Assembly: GCF_003568845.1 (NCBI RefSeq)
Contig: NZ_CP030126.1
Span: 1,143,001 to 1,207,000 of the forward strand
DNA length: 64,000 bases
Origin: Indioceanicola profundi
GTDB taxonomy: Bacteria > Pseudomonadota > Alphaproteobacteria > Azospirillales > Azospirillaceae
Direction of reading: 5' to 3'
Of the stretch, positions 9,796 through 18,358 are shown in pieces (the stretch's first letter is position 1; the number at the start of each line of letters is the position of its first letter). Both the position numbers and the translations under genes were made by a program. The notes below the pieces were generated by a model. The model made no database searches, was not told the origin of the DNA, and worked only from the letters and a program-made list of their open reading frames with translations.

Positions 9796-10581
9796 CTATG
9801 TGCCGAAGCTCTGCACCAGGCTGCCCACCACCAGATACCAGCCATCCACGAGCACGAAGAAGATCAGCTTGAAAGGCAGGGCAACCATGGTGGGCGGAAG
9901 CATCATCATGCCCATGGCCATCAGCACGCTGGACACCACCATGTCGATGACCAGGAAGGGCACGAAGATCAGGAAGCCGATCTCGAAGGACCGCTTCAGC
10001 TCCGACAGCATGAAGGCGGGGATGACGACCTGAAGCGGGACATCCTTCGGGTCCGCGACCGGCGGCGTCCTCGAGATGTTCATGAACAGCTCCAGGTCCC
10101 GCTCCCGCACATGGGTCATCATGAAGCCGTGGAACGGCTCCACAGCGCGGGAGAACGCGGTCATCTCGTCGATGTCCTCGTTGATCAGCGGCTGGATGCC
10201 GTTCTGCCAGCTCTGCTGCAGGACCGGCGCCATGATGAAGAAGGTCAGGAACAGGGCAAGGCTGACCAGAACCTGGTTCGGCGGCACCTGCATCGTGCCC
10301 ATGGCGCTGCGCAGGAAGCTCAGCACGATGGTGATCCGCACGAAGCAGGTCATCATCACCAGGATGCTGGGCGCCAGCGACAGCACCGTCAGCAGCGCCA
10401 CGAACTGGATGATGCGGCCGGTGGTGCTGCCGGTCTGGTCGCCGAGATCGATGGACAGGCTCTGCGCCGCGGCCGGACCCGCCCAGACCGCGAAGCCGGC
10501 CAGAAGCAGGACGAGCGCCGCCGGCAGCAGGCGGCGCAGAGAGGCCGGCAGATCGTGGGCGAGGCGGGTCAGCATGGTCAT
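9796..10581 (-). CDS. fliP: Flagellar biosynthesis protein FliP
   Basis: FliP forms the core of the flagellar type III export gate with FliQ and FliR in the inner membrane. The 261-residue protein has a cleavable signal peptide (LPAALVLLLAGFAVWAG, then AAAQ). The conserved segments follow: LAPSILVMMTCFVRITIVLS, LRSAMGTMQVPPNQVLVSLA and the C-terminal block IPAFMLSELKRSFEIGFLIF. The start codon overlaps the stop of fliO by 4 bp (ATGA), indicating translational coupling. Confidence 0.97.
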   Translation of the reverse strand: MTMLTRLAHDLPASLRRLLPAALVLLLAGFAVWAGPAAAQSLSIDLGDQTGSTTGRIIQFVALLTVLSLAPSILVMMTCFVRITIVLSFLRSAMGTMQVPPNQVLVSLALFLTFFIMAPVLQQSWQNGIQPLINEDIDEMTAFSRAVEPFHGFMMTHVRERDLELFMNISRTPPVADPKDVPLQVVIPAFMLSELKRSFEIGFLIFVPFLVIDMVVSSVLMAMGMMMLPPTMVALPFKLIFFVLVDGWYLVVGSLVQSFGT

Positions 10582-10952
10582 GGCCGTTCAGGTCCCCGCG
10601 CCGAGGCGTCGGATTTCAAGGCGTCGGGGGCAGCGGTTTCCTGCCCGGCGCGCACCAAGGCATCGTCGAAGCTCTCCGCCGCCTTGGCAGGGATTCCGGA
10701 TTCCACCACAAGGTCCTTGTCGATGCCCAGCAGCAGCAGATGCTCCACCCCGTCCCGGCGCACCAGGACGAGACGCCGCCGCGCATCAAGGCCAAGCACT
10801 TCGACCACGGAAAGGCGGCGAACGCCCTTCGCCCGGCTGATCGCCAGCCCCGCGCTGGGACCATAACGGCGTAGAAGCAGGGCGAACACGCCCACCAGCC
10901 CAAGCACAAAGGCCAGGGCCATCACGAACCGCAGATAGTCGGCGATGTTCAT
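10578..10952 (-). CDS. fliO: Flagellar biosynthetic protein FliO
   Basis: FliO assists assembly of the FliP ring of the flagellar export apparatus. The 124-residue protein has one N-terminal transmembrane segment (LRFVMALAFVLGLVGVFALL). A small basic soluble domain follows with the family pattern around VRRLSVVEVLGLDARRRLVL and HLLLLGIDKDLVVESG. The length and placement immediately before fliP, with a 4-bp overlap, fit FliO. Confidence 0.9.
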   Translation of the reverse strand: MNIADYLRFVMALAFVLGLVGVFALLLRRYGPSAGLAISRAKGVRRLSVVEVLGLDARRRLVLVRRDGVEHLLLLGIDKDLVVESGIPAKAAESFDDALVRAGQETAAPDALKSDASARGPERP

Positions 10953-11004
10953 CGGCTTCCCCGCGGCGCGGCGGGACCGGTCATGGCAGTGGTCAGAGCC
11001 GGAT

Positions 11005-11349
11005 TCACGTTTCCTCCGTCCTGCGGTAGGCCGCGGCGGCGCGCTTGCGGGCTTCCGGCGTCTCCTGCTGGGGCAGGGCCGCGCCGTGAACGGAGGTCAG
11101 TTCGCCGGCGATGGCGTCCAACTGCTCGACCAGCATGTCAAGGGCAGGCAGGAGCATCCGGGCTTCCGGGGCAGGAAGAGCGACCACCGCCTCCAGCGTC
11201 TGCTGGACCTCCCGGTCCAGTCCGGCAAGGTCCACCATCCGGCCAGCGCGGACCAGATCGGCGCTGTTGGCCAGAACCTGCCGGAGCCTGTCCAGGGCGC
11301 GGGCAACATCCTCGGCTCCGCCCGGCGCGGCTGTCTCACTGCTCATCAA
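11005..11349 (-). CDS. Small helical flagellar-operon protein (FliT/FlgN-like candidate)
   Basis: The 114-residue protein is predicted almost wholly alpha-helical (ALDRLRQVLANSADLVRAG, then LDREVQQTLEAVVALP) and ends in a basic tail (ARKRAAAAYRRTEE). Size and helical-hairpin character resemble flagellar type III chaperones such as FlgN or FliT, but I see no diagnostic motif, so this is inference from composition and position. Its ATG overlaps the stop of the upstream FhlB-like gene by 4 bp, and fliO follows after about 50 bp, placing it firmly in the flagellar operon. Confidence 0.6.
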   Translation of the reverse strand: MMSSETAAPGGAEDVARALDRLRQVLANSADLVRAGRMVDLAGLDREVQQTLEAVVALPAPEARMLLPALDMLVEQLDAIAGELTSVHGAALPQQETPEARKRAAAAYRRTEET

Positions 11350-11678
11350 GCGCTCTCCGAATTGGCGGACGGGGCGGTGCCATTGGCGCGGTAGAGATAG
11401 GCAAGGATTTCCGCCACGGCGGCGATTGCTTCCACTGGAATCTCGCTGTCCACATCGATCACGGACAGGATTTCCGCAAGATCCGCATCCTCGCGCACCT
11501 TCACTCCGCTGGCGAAGGCCAGTTCCAGAATCTGTTCCGCCATGGCCCCGCGGCCGGTCGCCACGATGCGAGGAAGGCCGCCATTGGCGGGGTCGTGGCG
11601 CAACGCCACGGCGACCTGCCGCCGCGCGGACGGCCCCTGGCCGCCCTGCTGTTCCTCAATGGGTTTTTCGGCGGTCAC
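11346..11678 (-). CDS. FhlB-like protein (homologue of the FlhB cytoplasmic domain)
   Basis: The 110-residue soluble protein resembles the C-terminal cytoplasmic domain of FlhB: RRQVAVALRHDPANGGLPRI and VATGRGAMAEQILELAFASG parallel HYAVALKYD and VVAMGQDHIALRIRELAKEH of the full FlhB encoded at 14169. It lacks the membrane part and the NPTH autocleavage motif. Stand-alone proteins of this kind (FhlB, YlqH in Bacillus) are known and may partly substitute for the FlhB C-domain. It heads the minus-strand flagellar operon, divergent from flgB. Confidence 0.82.
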   Translation of the reverse strand: MTAEKPIEEQQGGQGPSARRQVAVALRHDPANGGLPRIVATGRGAMAEQILELAFASGVKVREDADLAEILSVIDVDSEIPVEAIAAVAEILAYLYRANGTAPSANSESA

Positions 11679-11845
11679 GTTCGAACGTTCCTGGGGCGCT
11701 TCGCGGAAAACTCGGCCAGATGGTGTCGCCGATGCTGTCCAATTCAGCTTAACAAATCCTCTCCAGCCGTAAACCCCGGCAGTAGTACCGTTTTCCGTTT
11801 ATTAACCGTGCGGAAGGAGTATGATTTCAAGTGGAGGCTGGGCGG

Positions 11846-11861
11846 TGGCCCGTCCGTTGCA
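11846..11861 (+). promoter_or_regulatory. Candidate sigma-54 (RpoN) promoter upstream of flgB
   Basis: TGGCCCGTCCGTTGCA fits the -24/-12 consensus TGGCAC-N5-TTGCA with a single mismatch, and the GG and GC pairs are at the required spacing. Transcription would begin near 11872, about 25-35 bp before flgB. Sigma-54 control of rod and hook genes is established in Caulobacter and several other alphaproteobacteria. No enhancer site was identified. Confidence 0.6.
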
Positions 11862-11905
11862 TGGTGTTCCGCCTGAAGCGGCGGCGGACATAGGGGATGA
11901 ATGCC

Positions 11906-12313
11906 ATGGACCTGAGAAATCTGGGTCTGTTCCGGGTGATGACGGATAAAATGGCTTGGCATAACCAGCGGCAGGAAATTCTTGCCCGGAACGTGGCCAA
12001 TGCGGACACGCCGGAGTACCGGCCCCACGACATCGTCCCCTTCGACTTCAAGCGGGAACTCCGACAGGCGAAAGGGCTGCCGCTCTCGGGGCAGAAGCCC
12101 GGCCACCTTTCCGTCTCGATGGACGGGGACGCCTACCGGGAGGGCAAGACCCGGACGAGCTATGAGACGGCGCCGGCCGGAAACGCGGTGGTGCTGGAGG
12201 AGCAGATGATGCTGGTCGGCCGCAACGCCGCCGATTACCAGACCCTGCTGAACATCTACCGCAAGCAGGTGGGCATGCTGCGCACGGCCATTGGCCGTAG
12301 CGGCACCCAGTAA
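11906..12313 (+). CDS. flgB: Flagellar basal-body rod protein FlgB
   Basis: FlgB is a proximal rod subunit exported by the flagellar type III system. The protein has the N-terminal rod signature QEILARNVANADTPEYRPHD and the C-terminal helix found in axial proteins (ADYQTLLNIYRKQVGMLRTA). I prefer ATG 11906, nine bases after AGGGG (11892-11896), giving 135 residues; ATG 11897 in the same frame would place the site against the start codon. It opens the plus-strand flagellar operon, behind the sigma-54-type promoter. Confidence 0.95.
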   Translation: MDLRNLGLFRVMTDKMAWHNQRQEILARNVANADTPEYRPHDIVPFDFKRELRQAKGLPLSGQKPGHLSVSMDGDAYREGKTRTSYETAPAGNAVVLEEQMMLVGRNAADYQTLLNIYRKQVGMLRTAIGRSGTQ

Positions 12314-12335
12314 GCGCCGGGAGGAGGGGTAAGGA

Positions 12336-12752
12336 ATGTCTACGGACCTGATGAAGAGCCTCGCGATCTCCGCCTCCGGCATGAAGGCGCAGGGTACGCG
12401 GTTGCGCATCATTTCGGAAAATCTGGCGAACGCCAACTCGACCGCGCCTTCGCCGGGTGATCTGCCCTACCGCCGCAAGGTGGTCCTGTTCCAGAACGCG
12501 CTAGACCGCGAACTCGGCCTCGACACGGTGCAGGTGAAAAAGATCGATGTCGACCGCAGCGATTTCCAACGCCGCTACGATCCCGGACATCCCAGCGCCG
12601 ATGCCGACGGCTATGTGCTGATGCCCAATGTCAGCACGCTCGTGGAATCCATGGACATGCGCGAGGCGCAGCGGAGCTACGAGGCGAACCTGAACGTGAT
12701 CGAAAGCACGCGCCAGATGATCATGCGCACCGTCGATCTGCTGCGGAACTGA
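12336..12752 (+). CDS. flgC: Flagellar basal-body rod protein FlgC
   Basis: FlgC is the second proximal rod subunit. The 138 residues carry the rod N-terminal motif SASGMKAQGTRLRIISENLA and the C-terminal axial motif AQRSYEANLNVIESTRQMI. The gene lies 22 bp after flgB, preceded by GGGAGGAGGGGTAAGG, a strong ribosome binding site. Length and order (flgB-flgC-fliE) are as usual. Confidence 0.96.
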   Translation: MSTDLMKSLAISASGMKAQGTRLRIISENLANANSTAPSPGDLPYRRKVVLFQNALDRELGLDTVQVKKIDVDRSDFQRRYDPGHPSADADGYVLMPNVSTLVESMDMREAQRSYEANLNVIESTRQMIMRTVDLLRN

Positions 12753-12784
12753 TGTCCGTGTCTGCGGACAAGGAGTGAGCGAAC

Positions 12785-13093
12785 ATGGCGATACCTTTTT
12801 CCAATGCCGCGGCGGCCTATGCGAACGCTGCCTCCCGTGCGGTCAAGCCGGGCGGCGGGTCCGAAGCCGCGGACGGCCCGTCCTTCGGCGAGATGCTGCG
12901 GAGCGCTACGGAGCAGGCGGTCGAGGTGATGCATACGGGTGAGCAGAAGTCGCTGGAAGGCGCCATCGGCAAGGCCGACCTGACGGATGTGGTGAATGCC
13001 GTCACGAACGCGGAGACAACGATGCAGGCGGTCGTTTCCGTCCGCGACCGCGTCATCAGCGCGTATCAGGAAATCCTTCGCATGCCCATGTGA
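12785..13093 (+). CDS. fliE: Flagellar hook-basal body complex protein FliE
   Basis: FliE joins the MS ring to the rod. The 102-residue protein shows the family pattern: a variable N-terminus, FGEMLRSATEQAVEVMHTGE in the middle, and the conserved end VVNAVTNAETTMQAVVSVRD followed by RVISAYQEILRMPM. The site AAGGAG lies just before ATG 12785. Its stop codon region overlaps a possible GTG start of fliQ. Confidence 0.95.
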   Translation: MAIPFSNAAAAYANAASRAVKPGGGSEAADGPSFGEMLRSATEQAVEVMHTGEQKSLEGAIGKADLTDVVNAVTNAETTMQAVVSVRDRVISAYQEILRMPM

Positions 13094-13110
13094 CGGCCAG
13101 CCGGGTTCGC

Positions 13111-13386
13111 ATGACCGACGCCGAAGCAATCGATGTGGCGCGCGAAGCGCTTTACATCTCCCTGATCGTATCCGGGCCGCTGCTGATGATCGCGCTGGTC
13201 ATCGGCCTGTCCGTGTCGCTGTTCCAGGCACTCACCCAGATTCAAGAACAGACGCTGACCTTCATCCCGAAGATCGTGGCCCTGTTCGTCTCGCTCGTCT
13301 TTCTGCTGCCTTTCATGCTGGCGCAGCTCCGCGGGTTGATGGACGGCCTCATGGACAAGATCATCGCCATCGGCGTGGGCGGATAG
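13111..13386 (+). CDS. fliQ: Flagellar biosynthesis protein FliQ
   Basis: FliQ is a two-helix subunit of the export gate. The motifs ISLIVSGPLLMIALVIGLSV, SLFQALTQIQEQTLTFIPKI and VALFVSLVFLLPFML match the family. ATG 13111 gives 91 residues, the usual length. A GTG at 13090 in the same frame overlaps the fliE stop by 4 bp (GTGA) and would give 98 residues; neither has a clear ribosome binding site, so coupling to fliE is possible and the start is not settled. Confidence 0.93.
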   Translation: MTDAEAIDVAREALYISLIVSGPLLMIALVIGLSVSLFQALTQIQEQTLTFIPKIVALFVSLVFLLPFMLAQLRGLMDGLMDKIIAIGVGG

Positions 13387-13387
13387 C

Positions 13388-14152
13388 ATGGATCTGGCGG
13401 CATTCGTCGGCGGGTCCGCCTTCGCTTTCATGCTGGTATTCGTCCGCCTGGGCAGCGCCTTCCTCATCATGCCGACGGTGGGGGAGCAGTTCGTCAATCC
13501 TCGCATCCGGCTGCTGTTCAGCCTTGCCACCACGCTGCTGGTAACGCCGGTGGTGACGCCGCAGCTTCCGCCGGCTCCGTCGGCGCCGGCCGATCTGGTG
13601 GCGCTGATCCTGGCCGAGGTGCTGGTGGGCCTGTTCATCGGAACAATCGCACGGGTGATGATGTCGGCGCTCGAGGTGGCAGGACACTTCATCGCCTCCC
13701 AACTCGGGCTTTCCGCAGCACAGGCCTTCAATCCCGCCCTGGCCAGCCCCAGCACGCCCGTTGGGGCATTGCTTGGCATTCTGGCCCTGTTGCTGATCTT
13801 CGCCACCGACCTGCACCACATGCTGATCCTGGCAGTGGTGGACAGCTACACGCTGTTCCAGCCCGGCGTCTGGATGCCGCTGGGCGATGTTGCGCAGCAC
13901 ATGACCCGGGTGGTGTCGCAGAGCTTTCTGGTCGGCATGCAGATGGCCGCACCCTTCGTCGTCATCGGGCTGATGTTCTATCTGGGGCTCGGGCTAGTAT
14001 CCCGGCTGGTTCCGACCATCCAGGTCTTCTTCGTCGGCCTGCCGATCCAGACGATGCTGGGCACGCTGCTGCTGAGCCTCAGCCTCTCCGCCCTGATGCT
14101 GTTCTGGCTGGCTGCGTTCGAGGCCCAGCTTATTCCGTTGCTGACGCCCTAG
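13388..14152 (+). CDS. fliR: Flagellar biosynthesis protein FliR
   Basis: FliR completes the FliPQR export gate. The 254-residue protein is very hydrophobic, with about six membrane segments. Typical features include VFVRLGSAFLIMPTVGEQFV near the N-terminus, ILAEVLVGLFIGTIARVMMS, and GLPIQTMLGTLLLSLSLSAL near the end. It starts 1 bp after the fliQ stop and is followed 16 bp later by flhB. Confidence 0.96.
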   Translation: MDLAAFVGGSAFAFMLVFVRLGSAFLIMPTVGEQFVNPRIRLLFSLATTLLVTPVVTPQLPPAPSAPADLVALILAEVLVGLFIGTIARVMMSALEVAGHFIASQLGLSAAQAFNPALASPSTPVGALLGILALLLIFATDLHHMLILAVVDSYTLFQPGVWMPLGDVAQHMTRVVSQSFLVGMQMAAPFVVIGLMFYLGLGLVSRLVPTIQVFFVGLPIQTMLGTLLLSLSLSALMLFWLAAFEAQLIPLLTP

Positions 14153-14168
14153 ACGGGAGGACGGGCCG

Positions 14169-15257
14169 ATGGCGGAAGATCAGGACGAAGCCTCAAAAAC
14201 AGAAGACGCATCTGCGAAGAAGCTGGCCGACGCCAGACAGAAGGGGCAGGTCCCGAAATCGCAGGAGTTCAACCATCTGTTCATCATCGGCGCCAGTCTG
14301 GTGCTGACGATGACGGTGCTGCCCTGGTCGTTCGGCCAGATGGCCGAGAGCATCCGGCCCTTTCTTGAACGCCCCCATACCATCCCCATGGACCCGGGGG
14401 GATTGGCGCCCATCCTGCTGAACGTGCTGTTCAAGAGCGGCATCGGCTTTCTGCCGCCGCTCCTTCTGCTTCTGCTGGCCGGCGTGATGGCGTCCGTCGT
14501 GCAGGTCGGCTGGCTTGTCAGTACCGAAAACTTCCTGAGCTTCAAGTTGAGCCGGCTGAATCCACTGACCAATCTGAAGCAGAAATTCTCGGTCAAGAAC
14601 CTGGTGGAGTTCGGAAAGTCGCTGGCGAAGCTGGCCCTTGTCGGTACGGTCGTCTTCTTCGTGCTGCTGCCGCTCTGGGGTGGGGTGGAGCATCTGATCG
14701 CCCTACCTGTCACGGCGTTGGTGGATGAGGCAATGGGCATCGCGGCGAAGGTCATGTTCGCCGTCGTGATGGTGCTTCTGGTGCTGGCGCTTGCCGACTA
14801 CACGTACCAGCGCTTCGCCTTCATGAAGCAGATGCGCATGACCAAGCAGGAGATGAAGGACGAGTTCAAGCAGATGGAGGGCGATCCGCTGATCAAGGCG
14901 AAGATCCGCCAACTGCGTATGGAGCGGTCCCGGGGCCGCATGATGGCGGCCGTGCCGGAGGCGGATGTGGTGGTCACGAACCCGACCCACTATGCCGTCG
15001 CCCTGAAGTACGACCAGCTGAACATGGCCGCGCCTAAGGTCGTCGCCATGGGGCAGGACCATATCGCGTTGCGCATCCGCGAGCTCGCCAAGGAGCACGA
15101 CGTGCCTATCGTGGAGAACCCCCCGTTGGCCCGTGCGCTCTATGCCACGGCGGAAATCGATGAGGAAATCCCGGCGGAGCATTATAAAGCAGTGGCGCAG
15201 GTCATTTCATACGTGTTCAAACTGCGCCAGCGCCCAGTGGGCGGCCGTCCGGACTGA
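14169..15257 (+). CDS. flhB: Flagellar biosynthesis protein FlhB
   Basis: FlhB controls substrate specificity switching of the flagellar export apparatus. The 362 residues show the hydrophilic N-terminus (KTEDASAKKLADARQKGQVP), four membrane segments, and the cytoplasmic domain with the autocleavage motif NPTH in VVVTNPTHYAVALKYD. The end of that domain (VPIVENPPLARALYATAEID) is typical. GGGAGGACGGGCCG precedes the start. cckA begins 59 bp after the stop, so readthrough is plausible. Confidence 0.97.
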   Translation: MAEDQDEASKTEDASAKKLADARQKGQVPKSQEFNHLFIIGASLVLTMTVLPWSFGQMAESIRPFLERPHTIPMDPGGLAPILLNVLFKSGIGFLPPLLLLLLAGVMASVVQVGWLVSTENFLSFKLSRLNPLTNLKQKFSVKNLVEFGKSLAKLALVGTVVFFVLLPLWGGVEHLIALPVTALVDEAMGIAAKVMFAVVMVLLVLALADYTYQRFAFMKQMRMTKQEMKDEFKQMEGDPLIKAKIRQLRMERSRGRMMAAVPEADVVVTNPTHYAVALKYDQLNMAAPKVVAMGQDHIALRIRELAKEHDVPIVENPPLARALYATAEIDEEIPAEHYKAVAQVISYVFKLRQRPVGGRPD

Positions 15258-15316
15258 CGGACATATCCGCAGACCCCTGGAGGGCGGCAGACGCGCAGAG
15301 TCCGGGAAAACCCAGA

Positions 15317-17545
15317 TTGCACCAGAACAGCCCGTTCCATCCCCGCAATTCCACCGGACAGACCGCGCCCAATCTTCCGGTCCTCATCCTTGTGCTGGGG
15401 CTGCTGGCAGTCGCGCTGTCGGTCTTCGCACTGGTCGGAATGCTCAGCTCTTCTGTCGCGTTTGCGGGGCTGCTCGTCCTGTCCGTCGGTGTGACCGCAT
15501 CGGCCTTGTTGATGCGGAAGCGGGCGGTCCGGCCGGCTCCGGACAGCTTACTCCCGGACCTGCGGCCGGAACCGGATGAGCCGGCCTGGAAGGCAGAGGC
15601 TGCGGCGGGAGAGACGCCGCCGGAACAGCTGGCCCCTGCGCCGTCGGTCGGACGGGCGCCGGGCATCGCCGATGCCGTCGCCATTCTGGCGGAGCATTTC
15701 CCCATCGGCATGGTCATAACTGCCGGGGACGGGCGCATTCTGTCCGTGAACGGGCGGCTGGCCGAGTGGTTGGGCCGGGAGGAGGCGGACCTGGTGGGCA
15801 GGCCGCTACATGATCTGATCGCCGGCCGTCCAGGGAACCTGCCGACCCACGCTTTGACCCCGCGCCCCGAACGGGAGGCGGAGCTACTGCTGAGCAGGGC
15901 AGATGGAACCACCCTGCTTGCCATGCTGATGGAGATCGACCTACCGGAGGATGGAGGGCAGCGCACGGTGACGCTGATCCGTCAGGCCGGCGACACTGCC
16001 GAACTGCGGATGCAGTTGGCGCGGGAGCAGCACCGCTTCTCCCGCTTCTTCGAGTTCGCCCCAATCGGCATCGCCCTGGTCGACCCCGACCTGAAGCTGG
16101 TGGATTGTAATCAGACCTTCCAGTCCTTTGCCGCCAAGTCCCTGGACGAGATACGCGGCAAGTCCGTGGCCTTGCTGGTGCCGCGCGACCAGCGGGCGGA
16201 TTTTGTGGCCAGACTTTCGGCCGTTGGCGGGGGCGGGGACGTTACTCCGGACCAGCCGCTGGAAGTACGGATCGGCGGGGCTGGCGGGCCGGTGGTCAAC
16301 ATCTATGTCCGCCGGTTCGATGCGGAGGGCGATCTTGGCGTCCCGGGCCTCATCCTGCACGTCGTCGACATGACGGGGCAGAAGAACTTGGAAGCCCAGT
16401 TCGCCCAGTCGCAGAAGATGCAGGCCATTGGCCAGCTCGCCGGCGGCGTGGCGCACGACTTCAACAATCTGCTGACCGCGATGATCGGGTTCTGCGACCT
16501 GCTGCTGCTGCGGCACAAGCCGGGCGACCATTCCTTCATCGACATCATGCAGATCAAACAGAATGCCAACCGGGCCGCGAACCTGGTCCGGCAGCTTCTG
16601 GCCTTCTCCCGGCAGCAGACGCTTCAGCCCAGAGTGCTGAACATCACCGATGTGCTGGGAGAGCTGTCAAATCTGCTGCGCCGCCTGATCGGTGAGAACA
16701 TCGAGCTGCGGATGGTCCACGGGCGCGATCTCGGGCTTGTGAAGGTGGACCAGGGCCAGTTGGAGCAGGTGATCATCAATCTGGCGGTCAATGCCCGTGA
16801 CGCCATGGCCGGCGGCGGGCGCCTGACCATCACCACATCGAATTTCTCCGCCGAAAAGCCCGTGAACCGGCAGACGGAAGTGATGCCGCCCGGCGATTAT
16901 GTGGTGGTCGAGGTGCAGGATACAGGCTGCGGCATCCCGAAGGAGAATCTGCAGCGGATTTTCGAGCCCTTCTTCTCGACCAAGGAGATCGGGTCGGGCA
17001 CCGGCCTGGGGCTCTCTACCGTCTACGGCATCGTGCGACAGACGGGCGGATTCGTGTTCGTCGACTCCGTACCGGGCGAGGGCGCGACATTCTCCATCTT
17101 CCTTCCGCGCCATGTGGAAACGGTCCAGACCGCCGCCGCCGCGGAGGCGAAGGAGCGCACGCCGGCCGACTTGACCGGTATGGGAACGATCCTGCTGGTG
17201 GAGGATGAGGACGCGGTGCGGGTGTTCGGCGCCAGGGCGCTCCGCAACAAGGGCTATCACGTCATGGAAGCCCGGCATGCCGAGCAGGCGCTTGAATTGC
17301 TGCGCAAGGACGGGGTGCAGATCGATCTCATCATCACCGATGTGGTGATGCCGCAGATGGACGGACCGACCCTGATCAAGGAAGTCCGGAAGTTCCGGCC
17401 GGAGATAAAGGTGATCTTCATTTCCGGCTATACCGAGGACCGGTTCCGGAGCGCCATGGACGACGGTGAAACGCTGGAGTTCCTGCCCAAGCCGTTCAGC
17501 CTGAAGCAACTCGCCTCCAAGGTGAAGGAAGTCATGTCGGGCTGA
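15317..17545 (+). CDS. cckA: Hybrid sensor histidine kinase CckA
   Basis: CckA is the alphaproteobacterial hybrid kinase that phosphorylates, through ChpT, the cell-cycle and motility regulator CtrA. The 742 residues hold two N-terminal membrane helices (about 20-65), two PAS-like regions (about 115-230 and 235-350), a HisKA domain with His380 in GGVAHDFNNLL, an HATPase domain (QVIINLAVNARDAM, VQDTGCGIPKENL) and a C-terminal receiver with Asp675 in TDVVMPQMDG. The start appears to be TTG 15317: no ATG or GTG lies upstream in frame back to flhB, and the next ATG falls inside a membrane helix. Its placement after flhB fits a role in motility. Confidence 0.92.
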   Translation: MHQNSPFHPRNSTGQTAPNLPVLILVLGLLAVALSVFALVGMLSSSVAFAGLLVLSVGVTASALLMRKRAVRPAPDSLLPDLRPEPDEPAWKAEAAAGETPPEQLAPAPSVGRAPGIADAVAILAEHFPIGMVITAGDGRILSVNGRLAEWLGREEADLVGRPLHDLIAGRPGNLPTHALTPRPEREAELLLSRADGTTLLAMLMEIDLPEDGGQRTVTLIRQAGDTAELRMQLAREQHRFSRFFEFAPIGIALVDPDLKLVDCNQTFQSFAAKSLDEIRGKSVALLVPRDQRADFVARLSAVGGGGDVTPDQPLEVRIGGAGGPVVNIYVRRFDAEGDLGVPGLILHVVDMTGQKNLEAQFAQSQKMQAIGQLAGGVAHDFNNLLTAMIGFCDLLLLRHKPGDHSFIDIMQIKQNANRAANLVRQLLAFSRQQTLQPRVLNITDVLGELSNLLRRLIGENIELRMVHGRDLGLVKVDQGQLEQVIINLAVNARDAMAGGGRLTITTSNFSAEKPVNRQTEVMPPGDYVVVEVQDTGCGIPKENLQRIFEPFFSTKEIGSGTGLGLSTVYGIVRQTGGFVFVDSVPGEGATFSIFLPRHVETVQTAAAAEAKERTPADLTGMGTILLVEDEDAVRVFGARALRNKGYHVMEARHAEQALELLRKDGVQIDLIITDVVMPQMDGPTLIKEVRKFRPEIKVIFISGYTEDRFRSAMDDGETLEFLPKPFSLKQLASKVKEVMSG

Positions 17546-17561
17546 AGCGCGACCGCTTCCA

Positions 17562-18023
17562 TTATTCCCGTTCCACCCAGTCCCCCTCCGGCGTCAGGCA
17601 GAGCTGTGACGCGCCCGGCGTTGCGGCCGGCTGGCAGTAGCCCGGAACATCCGGGTCCGCCGCGCCCAGGTTCGGCGTGGTGATCGACCGGAGATCGGGG
17701 AAGGGGGCTCCCGGAATTCCTTGCACCGCATAGGGGTCGCCGCCCAGCAGCGGCGAGTCCAGACCGGTGATGAGGCCGGCGGGGGGCGTTCCCAGAGCGA
17801 CTTCCGGCTCCCGCTCCCGACCGTAGAGCCTTTCATAAGGGTCGGTCGGCATCGAACCCGCTGCCGTGCCGCTCCAACTCGGACCGCGCGGCTCCAGGCC
17901 CCGGCCGGCAGGGGCGTACCAGCCGCGGTCGTCGAGCGCGCTCTGGGCGAGCGCGCTTGCGCCAGGCGTGGTCAGCAGGACGGCAAGGGCGGCCAGCCCT
18001 GTGGTCCGGAGCAATGGTAGCAT
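17562..18023 (-). CDS. Secreted protein of unknown function
   Basis: The 153-residue product starts at ATG 18023, directly after a strong GAGGAGG site. It opens with a signal peptide (LPLLRTTGLAALAVLLTTPG, then ASALAQ). The mature part is rich in Pro, Gly and Asp, with DPYERLYGRE and a C-terminal segment containing two cysteines (GYCQPAATPG, SQLCLTPEGDW) that could form a disulphide. I recognise no family. Longer in-frame starts upstream have no ribosome binding site and would bury the signal peptide. It converges on cckA. Confidence 0.75.
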   Translation of the reverse strand: MLPLLRTTGLAALAVLLTTPGASALAQSALDDRGWYAPAGRGLEPRGPSWSGTAAGSMPTDPYERLYGREREPEVALGTPPAGLITGLDSPLLGGDPYAVQGIPGAPFPDLRSITTPNLGAADPDVPGYCQPAATPGASQLCLTPEGDWVERE

Positions 18024-18315
18024 CCCGGCCTCCTCACATTTCGTGACTATCCAGGTGGTAACAATCTGGCAGCCTTCAGGGTCCCTGGCAGCGGGCGGGA
18101 TAGGCGTTTCGTACTGTCGAGAATCCCCGGCCAAATCGACTCGGCTGGGGTGTTCGCGCCTTGTTCAGGCTGGTCGGACACCCATATCAAGGGTCCCCCG
18201 CCGGCGGGCCTCAGGACGGTGATCCCCCCTCCGCCGTCCACCCCAGCCTTCCGGCGGGTCCCACCACCCATCTGTCGACTTCCATCACTGTCGCGTTCTG
18301 TGCAGCCACAGCCTC

Positions 18316-18345
18316 CGTTCCGTTCGCCTGAATGAGAACAGAACG
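18316..18345. repeat. Inverted repeat upstream of recA
   Basis: CGTTCCGTTC (18316-18325) and GAACAGAACG (18336-18345) are complementary at 9 of 10 positions, with a 10-bp spacer. Both arms are built of GTTC/GAAC words, the half-site of alphaproteobacterial LexA. The right arm also begins a GAAC-N7-AAAC array (18336-18350), a 7/8 match to the LexA direct repeat. Confidence 0.45.
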
Positions 18346-18358
18346 AAAACGAATTCGC

